Of a DNA stretch of 5,288 nt, positions 1-5,288 are shown in pieces (the first letter of the stretch is position 1; the number at the start of each line of letters is the position of its first letter). Made by a program: the position numbers and the translations under genes. Source of the stretch: Thermoflexus sp. (lineage in GTDB: Bacteria; Chloroflexota; Anaerolineae; Thermoflexales; Thermoflexaceae); assembly GCA_017743605.1 (NCBI GenBank), contig JAGHYO010000173.1, positions 1-5,288 on the forward strand, written 5' to 3'. Under the pieces are notes generated by a model, which saw only the letters and a list, made by a program, of their open reading frames with translations, did no database searches and had not been told where the DNA came from.

Positions 1-19
1 AGATGTGTATAAGAGACAG
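1..19 (+). other. Nextera/Tn5 mosaic-end adapter remnant (artefact)
   Basis: The first 19 bases read AGATGTGTATAAGAGACAG, which is exactly the Tn5 mosaic-end sequence carried by Nextera library adapters. It sits at the extreme left edge with no other transposon sequence beside it. The simple reading is untrimmed adapter left on an assembled contig, not a resident Tn5 end. Bases from 20 onward are probably genomic. The left edge should be treated as a fragment end. Confidence 0.95.
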
Positions 20-78
20 GATCAAAGCCTAGCGGTCCCAGCGGACGCAGTAGGCATGCTGATCCGGGAGAGGGGCGG

Positions 79-693
79 ATGATCCGCGTGGCCATCGTGG
101 CGGCTGTGCCGGCCCTCCGGGCGGGCCTTCGCGCGATGCTGGAGGTAGAGAGGATCTGTGTGGTGCAGGAGGCCCCCTCCCTAGCGGACCTGGGGCGCTC
201 TAGCGCAGAGGTTCTGGTGGTGGCGGGGGCGTCCCCATCATGGGATGCGGGATGGGCGTGGCGAGGGCCACCCGGGGAGGCGCCGGCGGCCCTCTTTCTG
301 GTGGAGGATCTGGAGGCGGGGGAACGGTTGCTCTCCTCCATGGTGAGCTTCCCGGTTTACGGAGTGCTTTTCCTCGAGACACCGGCGGAGTCGCTGCGGG
401 CGGCCGTGCAGGCCCTGGCAGAGGGGCTCATCGTGATCGATCCCCGGTTGATGTCTGGCTTCGAGGCGCGGTCGATGGGGATCGAAGAGCCAGGCGAGCC
501 GCTTACGCCTCGGGAGCTGGAGATCCTGCGGCTGCTGGCCGAGGGCCTGGCCAACAAGGAGATCGCGGCCCGGCTGGGCATCCGCGAGCGCACCGTGAAG
601 TTCCACATCTCCTCGATTTACCGAAAACTGAACGTCGTCAACCGCGCCGAAGCCGTCCGCCATGGCCTGCGCCGGGGCCTGATCACCTTGTAG
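79..693 (+). CDS. LuxR/NarL-family transcriptional regulator with a degenerate receiver domain
   Basis: This 204-residue protein has the length and layout of NarL/FixJ-type response regulators: an N-terminal receiver-like domain (about 1-125) and a C-terminal LuxR helix-turn-helix (about 141-203). The helix-turn-helix is canonical, with LTPRELEILRLLAEG at 142-156, NKEIAARLGI at 159-168 and the recognition helix around RTVKFHISSIYRKL at 171-184. It should bind DNA as a dimer. The receiver lacks its chemistry. The usual acidic pair is Ala8-Ala9, the position expected for the phosphorylated Asp is Ala49, the Thr/Ser position is about Val75, and the conserved Lys is about Leu99. Control by phosphorylation is therefore unlikely; it may respond to a ligand, to partner binding or to its own level. 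The start is supported by a purine-rich Shine-Dalgarno (GGAGAGG at 67-73) five bases upstream. No sensor kinase lies nearby, and the target genes cannot be read from the sequence. Confidence 0.9.
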   Translation: MIRVAIVAAVPALRAGLRAMLEVERICVVQEAPSLADLGRSSAEVLVVAGASPSWDAGWAWRGPPGEAPAALFLVEDLEAGERLLSSMVSFPVYGVLFLETPAESLRAAVQALAEGLIVIDPRLMSGFEARSMGIEEPGEPLTPRELEILRLLAEGLANKEIAARLGIRERTVKFHISSIYRKLNVVNRAEAVRHGLRRGLITL

Positions 694-694
694 A

Positions 695-732
695 TTCTGC
701 TTCCTTTGATCCTCTTGTTCAGGAGAGCAGAA
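695..732. terminator. Imperfect hairpin between convergent genes
   Basis: Two bases after the luxR-type stop codon, TTCTGCT (695-701) can pair with AGCAGAA (726-732). CCT (703-705) can add pairing with AGG (721-723) around small bulges, leaving a loop of about 15 nt. It lies where the rightward regulator and the leftward parA remnant converge, so it could attenuate transcription from either side. No T-run follows on either strand, so it is not a standard intrinsic terminator and the call is weak. Confidence 0.25.
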
Positions 733-755
733 GAGGGGCCGCTGAGGATGAAGAT

Positions 756-1448
756 CTGGAACACCTTCCGGCCGAAGGCAGCCGTCGGCTCGGAGAGCAC
801 GTCCCGATAGTGTCGGGCGTGGAGCGGAACCATTTAAACCATCTTCGGGAGGATGCCCAGGAGCTCCAGGGAGAGCCCCAGCTGTCGGCGCAGCCGCCCC
901 ACGGCGATCAGCAATCCCTTAAGGCTGCGGAGGGATAGATAGTCCGGCCGGATGGGCACCAGGAAAGCATCAGCGGATGCCAAAGCGTTCACCGTCAATG
1001 GGCCCAGGCCGGGCGGCGCGTCGATCAAGATGTGGGCATAGCGCTCCTGGGCCAGCCGGAGAACCTCTCGGAGCCGGTGTGGCCAGCAGGCTCGTTGATG
1101 CGGGCTCATCTCTGCCAGATGGAGCCGGAAAGCGGCGGGGGCCAGATCCAAGCCCGGCCGTGTGCTCCGGATCGCCTGGGCTAGAGCGATACCCTGGAGC
1201 AGCGCGGCCTCGATGCTAAGGGGGAGGTCCTCATTGAGCCCGAAGGCCGCCGTCAGCGCCGCCTGGGGATCCAGATCCACCCGCAGGGTGGGCGCTCCCC
1301 GTTCCGCCAGGGCCACCCCCAGATGGACGACTGGGGTGGTCTTGCCCACTCCCCCTTTCTGGCCGACGAAGGCAGTCGTCCAGGCTAATGGCGCCTCCCA
1401 CGTTTTGGACTCCGGCCCGACGCCAGGTCCATCTGGGGGCCGGGACAC
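756..1448 (-). pseudogene. ParA/Soj-family partition ATPase, interrupted by an in-frame stop
   Basis: The reading frame from the GTG at 1446-1448 encodes a ParA/Soj-like P-loop ATPase. Such proteins dimerise on ATP, bind DNA non-specifically and move chromosome or plasmid origins with a ParB partner. Visible motifs are the deviant Walker A KGGVGKTT (31-38), Walker A' DLDPQAAL (58-65) and Walker B ILIDAPPGLG (140-149), followed by LVPIRPDYLSLRSL. The frame stops at residue 204 (TAA, minus strand, 834-836), about 50 residues short of the usual 250 or so. The same frame continues beyond the stop with VPLHARHYRDVL and AAFGRKVFQ, which resemble the next ParA segment down to about 756; after that the similarity disappears. 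The stop lies between two copies of a 6-base repeat. The true start is uncertain: GGGAGG (1394-1399) precedes codon 21, where Met would be expected but TTA stands. No parB is visible. It follows rarA by 12 nt and is probably co-transcribed. A short but functional orphan ATPase remains possible. Confidence 0.75.
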
Positions 1449-1460
1449 GCTCCAAGCCGA

Positions 1461-2825
1461 TCAGGTTCCTCCCGACAGGGCAGAGGAGGGATCCGGGCTT
1501 TCGGGAGCGCCCCACCAGCGCCGGAGGCGTTCGGCGATCTCCCGTTCGTAGCCATGATCCGATGGCCTGTAGAACTGGACCCGGGGCAGGCCGACGGGCC
1601 AGTAAGATTGGCGGACAAAATGCTCAGGGAAGGCGTGAGGATATTGATAGCTCTGGCCGTGCCCCAGGGCCTCCGCGTCCCGGCTGGCGTCCTTGAGATG
1701 TACGGGAACCTCGCCCGCCCCATGTGCCCGCAGAAACTCTAGGGCCCGGAAATAGGCCCCGGCGCTGTTGCTTTTGGGAGCGGTGGCCAGGTAGAGGGTG
1801 GCCTCCGCAAGGTGGTAAGCGGCCTCGGGCATGCCCACCCATTCCAGGGCCTGGGCGCACGCCGCTGTGACCACAATAGCCATCGGATCCGCCAGCCCGA
1901 CGTCCTCTGCCGCCAGGATCAGCAGCCGCCGCATGATGAAACGGGGGTCCTCCCCGGCGTCCGCCATCTTCGCCAGCCAGAACAGGGCGGCGTCAGGGTC
2001 GCCGCCTCGGATGGACTTGATGAAGGCGCTGATCGTGTCGTAATGGGCCTCCTGGTCGTAGGCCAGCGCCCGTCGCTGGACCACCGCCTGAGCGGTGTCC
2101 ATCGCGATGCGGATCACCCCGTCCGGGCCGGGGGCGGTGGCGCCGACCGCCAACTCTAAGGCGTTCAGGGCGCCGCGGGCGTCCCCTTCGCTAAGCCGGG
2201 CCCAGAAGCGAAGGACTTCTTCCGGGATCTCGATGGGTTGCCCGCCGTAGCCGTTCTCGGGGTCGGCGAGGGCGCGGCGCAGCAGGGCCAGGATCTCCTC
2301 CTCCGTGAGGGGGCGGAACGAGAACACCCGGGAGCGGGAGACCAGGGCGGGGACGACAGCAAAGTAGGGGTTCTCGGTGGTGATGCCGATGAACACCACC
2401 GTCCCGTCCTCCACGTGGGGAAGCAGGGCGTCCTGCTGGACCCGGTTGAAGCGATGGAGCTCATCGACGATGAGGAGGGTGCGCTGGCCGTAGAGACGGC
2501 GGCGCTCCCGGGCCTCGTGGATCACCCGGCGCAGGTCCGCCAGTCCGGCGGTGACCGCGCTCAGGCTTTCCGCGTGGGCGCCGGCAGCTTGAGCGATGAT
2601 CAAGGCTAGGGTGGTTTTGCCGGTGCCTGGGGGCCCCCAGAAGATCATCGAGTGGAGGAGCTTTCCCTCTTCGATCAGGCGCCGGAGCAGGGCTCCGGGC
2701 CCGATCAGGTGGTCTTGGCCGAGGAACTGCTCTAGGCGCCGGGGCCGGAGACGGGCCGCCAGGGGGGCCTCCCGCTTCCAGGTCTCTATCCGCCCGTGTG
2801 TGAACAGATCTCCTGTCCCCGCCAT
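1461..2825 (-). CDS. rarA: Replication-associated recombination protein A (RarA/MgsA), AAA+ ATPase
   Basis: This 454-residue protein matches the RarA/MgsA/WRNIP1 family, usually 430-450 residues. These are tetrameric DNA-dependent ATPases, related to clamp loaders, that act at stalled replication forks with SSB. Motifs in order are RLRPRRLEQFLGQDHLIG (25-42), Walker A GPPGTGKTT (64-72), Walker B LLIVDELHRFN (117-127), sensor 1 GITTENPYF (147-155), a likely arginine finger in SRSRVFSF (163-170) and sensor 2 EGDARGALNALE (213-224). The family-specific C-terminal part includes YDTISAFIKSIRGGDPDAAL (262-281), ILAAEDVGLADP (303-314) and YPHAFPEHFVRQSYWP (395-410). The ATG at 2825 is chosen because GGAAAGGG lies nine bases upstream and the family N-terminus begins here. 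The frame stays open to 3047, but that extension would overlap gmk and has no family similarity. It lies 40 nt downstream of gmk, so the two are probably co-transcribed. Nothing looks damaged. Confidence 0.95.
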   Translation of the reverse strand: MAGTGDLFTHGRIETWKREAPLAARLRPRRLEQFLGQDHLIGPGALLRRLIEEGKLLHSMIFWGPPGTGKTTLALIIAQAAGAHAESLSAVTAGLADLRRVIHEARERRRLYGQRTLLIVDELHRFNRVQQDALLPHVEDGTVVFIGITTENPYFAVVPALVSRSRVFSFRPLTEEEILALLRRALADPENGYGGQPIEIPEEVLRFWARLSEGDARGALNALELAVGATAPGPDGVIRIAMDTAQAVVQRRALAYDQEAHYDTISAFIKSIRGGDPDAALFWLAKMADAGEDPRFIMRRLLILAAEDVGLADPMAIVVTAACAQALEWVGMPEAAYHLAEATLYLATAPKSNSAGAYFRALEFLRAHGAGEVPVHLKDASRDAEALGHGQSYQYPHAFPEHFVRQSYWPVGLPRVQFYRPSDHGYEREIAERLRRWWGAPESPDPSSALSGGT

Positions 2826-2844
2826 GGATGGATTCCCTTTCCAG

Positions 2845-2857
2845 AGCCTGTGAGGCT
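2845..2857 (-). other. Small intercistronic hairpin between gmk and rarA
   Basis: AGCCT and AGGCT (minus strand, 2845-2857) form a perfect 5-bp stem with a three-base CAC loop in the 40-nt gap between gmk and rarA. It lies just upstream of the rarA Shine-Dalgarno (2835-2842). No T-run follows, so it is not a terminator. It could be a processing or stability element in the transcript, or it could be chance. Confidence 0.25.
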
Positions 2858-2865
2858 GCGCTCCT

Positions 2866-3606
2866 TCACCGGGACGATGAGGGAGGGGGCGCGGGGTGTC
2901 CTGCCGGCGCTCCGTCGGGCGGAGGATCCATGGGCTCCCGACGCGCTGCCCGGGGGCGTGCCCGACAGTGCTCCGCGCGGATGATCGCCAGGATGTCCGC
3001 CACCGCTTCATCCAGGCGTTGATCCCGATTAACGACGACGTAATCAAATTCTATCCAGCGCTTCAGTTCCTCCTCCACCGCTTGAAGCCTCCGCGCGATG
3101 GACTCCGAACTTTCTGTGCCGCGGGCGCGCAAGCGTTCGATGAGCTCCTCTCGGGAGGAGGGGATGACGAAGACGAACACTGCTTCCGGGATCAGGCGGC
3201 GCAGGGTGGCCGCGCCCTGCACATCCACCCGCAGGATCACGTCCTTGCCGCCGGCCAGGGCGTTCTCGATCTCCCAGCGGGGGATGCCCTTGTAATCCCC
3301 ATAGACCACCGCGTATTCCAGGAACTCCCCGCCCTGGATCCCCGCCTCGAACCGCTCCCGAGAGAGGAAGTGGTAGTCCACACCGTCGACCTCGCCAGGG
3401 CGCGGGGGACGGGAGGTGGCGGTGACCACGAAGTGAAAGGGGACCTGGAGCTCCTTCATCCGCCGGATCAGGGAATCCTTCCCAGCCCCAGAGGGTCCGG
3501 AGATCACTATCACGAGGGGCTGAGTCAGGCGCCGGGCTAGCCCCTCAAGGGTGGCGGCCGGAGAGGAAACCGTTTCCAGGGTTTCCGTGCCTTCTCGTTC
3601 GCTCAT
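2866..3606 (-). CDS. gmk: Guanylate kinase with N- and C-terminal extensions
   Basis: Guanylate kinase phosphorylates GMP (and dGMP) to GDP using ATP in the cytoplasm, a required step of purine nucleotide synthesis. All main family motifs are visible: P-loop SGPSGAGKDS (36-45), the GMP-binding segment TSRPPRPGEVDGVDYHF (64-80), EFLEYAVVYGDYKGIP (94-109), VILRVDVQGAATLRRL (123-138), the arginine-bearing lid RLRARGTES (158-166) and the FDYVVVN strand (187-193). At 246 residues it is longer than the usual 190-210. About 30 residues precede the P-loop strand, and a 30-odd-residue Arg/Pro-rich tail follows the normal end near IIRAEHCR (208-215). The ATG at 3606 is the first in frame after an upstream TAA, but no clear Shine-Dalgarno precedes it. 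An internal GTG nearer the P-loop is possible but also lacks a ribosome site. It is probably the first gene of a gmk-rarA-parA transcript starting from the promoter in the divergent region. Confidence 0.95.
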   Translation of the reverse strand: MSEREGTETLETVSSPAATLEGLARRLTQPLVIVISGPSGAGKDSLIRRMKELQVPFHFVVTATSRPPRPGEVDGVDYHFLSRERFEAGIQGGEFLEYAVVYGDYKGIPRWEIENALAGGKDVILRVDVQGAATLRRLIPEAVFVFVIPSSREELIERLRARGTESSESIARRLQAVEEELKRWIEFDYVVVNRDQRLDEAVADILAIIRAEHCRARPRAARREPMDPPPDGAPAGHPAPPPSSSR

Positions 3607-3636
3607 CGCGCTCTGCAGGCAGTGAGATCGTCTCTC

Positions 3637-3642
3637 ATTTTA
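3637..3642 (-). promoter_or_regulatory. Putative -10 element for gmk
   Basis: On the minus strand this reads TAAAAT, one mismatch from the TATAAT consensus, about 30 nt upstream of the gmk ATG. It is an AT-rich island in GC-rich DNA. The upstream -35 region has no good TTGACA match. If used, the leader would be about 24 nt with no obvious ribosome site. Confidence 0.4.
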
Positions 3643-3671
3643 CCCGAGCCGAGGCGCTTCCCGCTGGACCC

Positions 3672-3711
3672 TCCGGACCGGACTATAATCAGGAATTGCC
3701 TCCACAGTGGA
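3672..3711. promoter_or_regulatory. Two operator-like dyads flanking the -10 element
   Basis: TCCGG-A-CCGGA (3672-3682) ends one base before the TATAAT, and TCCAC-A-GTGGA (3701-3711) lies just past the expected start site. Each has perfect 5-bp arms around one central base, so they suit a dimeric DNA-binding protein better than an RNA hairpin. The second has weak outer arms, AGGA (3691-3694) and TCCT (3713-3716). The arms differ between the two dyads, so they would not obviously bind the same protein. Short dyads are common by chance. Confidence 0.25.
3684..3689 (+). promoter_or_regulatory. Perfect TATAAT -10 element for the fmdB-type gene
   Basis: A perfect TATAAT stands 44 bases upstream of the ATG at 3734. 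No strong -35 is visible at 16-18 bp spacing; CTGGAC at 3664-3669 is the nearest resemblance and is too close. The start site should fall near 3696, giving a leader of about 38 nt. Dyad sequences flank the element on both sides, which suggests regulated use. Confidence 0.5.
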
Positions 3712-3733
3712 ATCCTGTTAGGGAGGGGTCTGT

Positions 3734-4162
3734 ATGCCGATTTATGAGTATCGTTGCCGTCAGTGCCGGCGTCGGGTCACGGCCTTCTTCCGCACCTTCT
3801 CAGAGGTGGATCACAGCCAGGTCACTTGCACCTACTGCGGGAGCTCCGATTTAGTTCGGCTGATCTCCCGGGTGCGGGTGCTTCGCTCGGAGGAATCGCG
3901 GCTGGAGTCCATGGCAGATGCAGACTGGATCGGGGATGTGGATGAGAAAGATCCTCGCTCCATTGGTCGCTGGATGCGGCGGATGACGCAGGAGCTGGGG
4001 GAGGAGCTGGGCGATCTGGGCCCGGAGTTTGAGGAGGTCATCGAGCGCCTGGAGGCGGGCCAGACGCCGGAGGAGATCGAGAAGGCGATGCCTGAGCTGG
4101 CCGGCGAAGGCAGGGAAGGGGAGGAGGAGGAAGGAGGGGAGGGATCTGCAGGAGAGGACTGA
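3734..4162 (+). CDS. FmdB-family zinc-ribbon protein with an acidic C-terminal extension
   Basis: The 142-residue product starts with the FmdB/CxxC_CxxC_SSSS signature: MPIYEYRCRQC, with Cys8 and Cys11 as the first pair and TCTYCGS, with Cys32 and Cys35, as the second. Together these should bind one zinc. The family is named for a proposed regulator of formamidase genes in Methylophilus, but the role of most members is unknown, so no function is assigned. Typical members are 60-110 residues. Here a charged segment follows, with DPRSIGRWMRRM (73-84), an acidic stretch ELGEELGDLGPEFEEVIERLEAG (87-109; helical, perhaps a dimer interface) and a Glu/Gly-rich tail (about 124-142). The start is well supported by GGGAGGGG at 3721-3728, five bases upstream. 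The TATAAT at 3684-3689 is the likely promoter. The next gene begins three bases after this stop, so the two are probably translated together. Confidence 0.88.
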   Translation: MPIYEYRCRQCRRRVTAFFRTFSEVDHSQVTCTYCGSSDLVRLISRVRVLRSEESRLESMADADWIGDVDEKDPRSIGRWMRRMTQELGEELGDLGPEFEEVIERLEAGQTPEEIEKAMPELAGEGREGEEEEGGEGSAGED

Positions 4163-4165
4163 GGG

Positions 4166-5288
4166 GTGAACACGCTCTGTCGAGAGACGCACCGAACGCG
4201 TCCCTTTGGGTTCCGGCTCGCCGCTTTGTGGCTTCTGGGCGGGGTGGGATTCGGGCTCTTCGGGCCCTTCCTGTCCCTCCCCTGCCTATTTGATGATCCG
4301 GTCGTCCTGCAAGCTGCGCGGGATGCTCGCTGGGATGAGATCTGGACTTCCCTTTGCTGGCCGGTGGGTTACTACCGGCCCCTGGCTCTCACGCTCCGGA
4401 GGGTAACCGACCTGCTGTGGAGGGAGGGTGCCGTCCTCGCCCTCCGGGGGCTGGGGTTGGCCCTGCATATTTTAGACGCTGCACTGGTGGGTCTCCTGTA
4501 TCAGCGCATCTCCGGGTCCGGGTCGCGATGGACTGTGATCATAGCGGCGCTGCTGTTTCTCATGTTCCCATTCAGCGTGCATGCGGTGATTTACCCGAGT
4601 GCTCTGATTCATCCGCTGGTTTCCTTCCTCGTTTTACTGGGGGCCCTGTTAGCTTCCACATATGCCCTGCGCGGGATGGCCATGGCGCTTTTTCTGGTGG
4701 CGCTGGCTCCCTTCGCCGCTGAGCACGGCGTCATGGCAGGATGGATGGTCTCGTTGGTAGTGATGCTCTTCGGGAAACGTCCCCTGGCTGCTGACCCTCG
4801 TGCTCGGATCTTTGCATGGATATATGGAGGACTCCCGATCGCCTTCCTGGCGCTCTGGGTCTCCCTCGACGGGCCTGGAAGGGCGGTGAGGAGCCTCCCG
4901 GTCATGGATTGGGGGCGGAACACACTTTATTTCCTTCAGGGACTGATCGCCCCGCTCTCTCAGGTGATCCCTACGGGCTGGCCGGCTGGATCTGCAGCGC
5001 TCGCCTTACTGGGGCTGATTGTCCTGGGAACGCTGGCTTTTGTGTTTTATCAGTCAGGTGGCCTGTCGGTCTGGGTGGTAGGGGTGGGATGGTATGGGCT
5101 GGCGGTGCTGCCGGCGCTGCTGACGCGACCCTTCGTGTACGTTATGTACGGCCCCCGCTTGATGTATCTAGGCGCGGTGGGAGCGGCCTGGATATGGGCG
5201 GAGGGGATCCGATGGCTTGCCCAGCGCCCTCCGCTGGGGAAGATCTTTGCCGCCTTTGTGATCGGCGCAGTGGCCTTTGCCCATGGTG
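4166..5288 (+). CDS. GT-C-like multi-spanning membrane protein, 3' end beyond window
   Basis: A GTG at 4166-4168 opens a frame with no stop to the window edge, giving at least 374 residues. AGGAGAGGA (4150-4158) is a good Shine-Dalgarno seven bases upstream. The protein is strongly hydrophobic, with about 10-12 likely membrane segments, including roughly 17-39, 90-113, 121-141, 145-166, 168-185, 189-203, 215-233, 274-295, 300-320 and 357-373. Its pattern recalls the GT-C superfamily (PMT/TMTC-like, lipid-linked sugar donors). After the first segment comes an acidic pair Asp43-Asp44, as in the catalytic loop of these enzymes; then YYRPL (69-73), LALHILDAALVGLLY (98-112), AEHGVMAGW (185-193) and RLMYLGAVG (331-339). 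These match positions usually conserved in the family. It may transfer a sugar to a protein or cell-envelope glycan on the outer face of the membrane. Neither sugar nor acceptor can be read here. An uncharacterised membrane protein sharing only the fold is the alternative. Confidence 0.75.
   Translation, partial: MNTLCRETHRTRPFGFRLAALWLLGGVGFGLFGPFLSLPCLFDDPVVLQAARDARWDEIWTSLCWPVGYYRPLALTLRRVTDLLWREGAVLALRGLGLALHILDAALVGLLYQRISGSGSRWTVIIAALLFLMFPFSVHAVIYPSALIHPLVSFLVLLGALLASTYALRGMAMALFLVALAPFAAEHGVMAGWMVSLVVMLFGKRPLAADPRARIFAWIYGGLPIAFLALWVSLDGPGRAVRSLPVMDWGRNTLYFLQGLIAPLSQVIPTGWPAGSAALALLGLIVLGTLAFVFYQSGGLSVWVVGVGWYGLAVLPALLTRPFVYVMYGPRLMYLGAVGAAWIWAEGIRWLAQRPPLGKIFAAFVIGAVAFAHG

Noticed and set aside
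1..19. A natural Tn5-family transposon end
   Set aside because: The 19 bases match the engineered mosaic end used in library preparation, at the very edge, with no transposase or target duplication.
711..736. CCTCTT/AAGAGG inverted repeat as an intrinsic terminator
   Set aside because: The loop is 14 nt, the stem only 6 bp, and no T-run follows; the overlapping longer hairpin is only slightly better.
240..938. A long plus-strand open frame overlapping the regulator and the parA remnant
   Set aside because: Its product is Gly/Arg/Pro-rich low complexity typical of a shadow frame in GC-rich DNA, and it crosses two recognised genes and their convergent gap.
1812..2609. Plus-strand open frames opposite rarA
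   Set aside because: They lie antisense to conserved AAA+ motifs and look like codon-bias shadows.
2826..3047. A 74-residue N-terminal extension of RarA in the same frame
   Set aside because: It overlaps gmk in another frame, shows no RarA family similarity, and the ATG at 2825 has its own ribosome site.
2896..3540. A 214-residue plus-strand open frame opposite gmk
   Set aside because: It is antisense to a gene with all guanylate kinase motifs and shows no domain or ribosome site of its own.
2974..3606. The GKDS P-loop of guanylate kinase as a damaged active site
   Set aside because: The residue after the P-loop Lys already varies in the family (GKS, GKG), and the other motifs are intact, so I read it as a lineage variant.
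3832..4192. Minus-strand Ser/Pro- and Leu/Arg-rich frames opposite the fmdB-type gene
   Set aside because: They are complements of the Glu/Gly-rich purine tract and zinc-ribbon coding sequence, with no independent support.
1..5288. CRISPR array, tRNA, rRNA, insertion sequence or phage genes
   Set aside because: No spaced repeats, tRNA-like cloverleaf, rRNA segment, transposase or phage structural motif was seen on either strand.

Overview
The window is a high-GC bacterial fragment with five recognisable genes in dense, operon-like arrangement. It best fits a member of the Chloroflexota, possibly a thermophilic Anaerolineae-like lineage. That placement is an inference from protein style: a guanylate kinase with a GKDS P-loop and an FmdB-type zinc ribbon with a long acidic extension. 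No rRNA or other phylogenetic marker is present. The first 19 bases are an exact Nextera/Tn5 transposon-end adapter, so the left edge is the end of a sequenced fragment, not natural DNA.

Layout. Left edge (1-78): adapter plus a short leader. 79-693 (+): a LuxR/NarL-type regulator with an intact DNA-binding domain but a receiver-like domain that has lost its phosphorylation residues. 694-755: a short convergent gap with an imperfect hairpin. 756-1448 (-): a ParA/Soj-type ATPase gene interrupted by an in-frame TAA, probably a pseudogene. 1461-2825 (-): RarA/MgsA, an AAA+ ATPase of stalled replication forks. 2866-3606 (-): guanylate kinase. 3607-3733: a divergent promoter region with a perfect TATAAT toward the right and a TAAAAT toward the left. 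3734-4162 (+): an FmdB-family zinc-ribbon protein. From 4166 (+) to the window end: a multi-spanning membrane protein resembling GT-C glycosyltransferases, with no stop before the edge.

How they fit together. The leftward genes gmk, rarA and parA are closely spaced and probably one transcript combining nucleotide metabolism with replication and chromosome maintenance; the last of them appears to be decaying. The rightward pair fmdB and GT-C-like gene is separated by 3 nt and is probably translationally coupled. I found no CRISPR array, tRNA, rRNA, insertion sequence or phage gene, and no convincing new defence or mobile system. The most notable features are the broken parA (a 6-bp repeat flanking the TAA), the pseudo-receiver regulator, and the adapter remnant.
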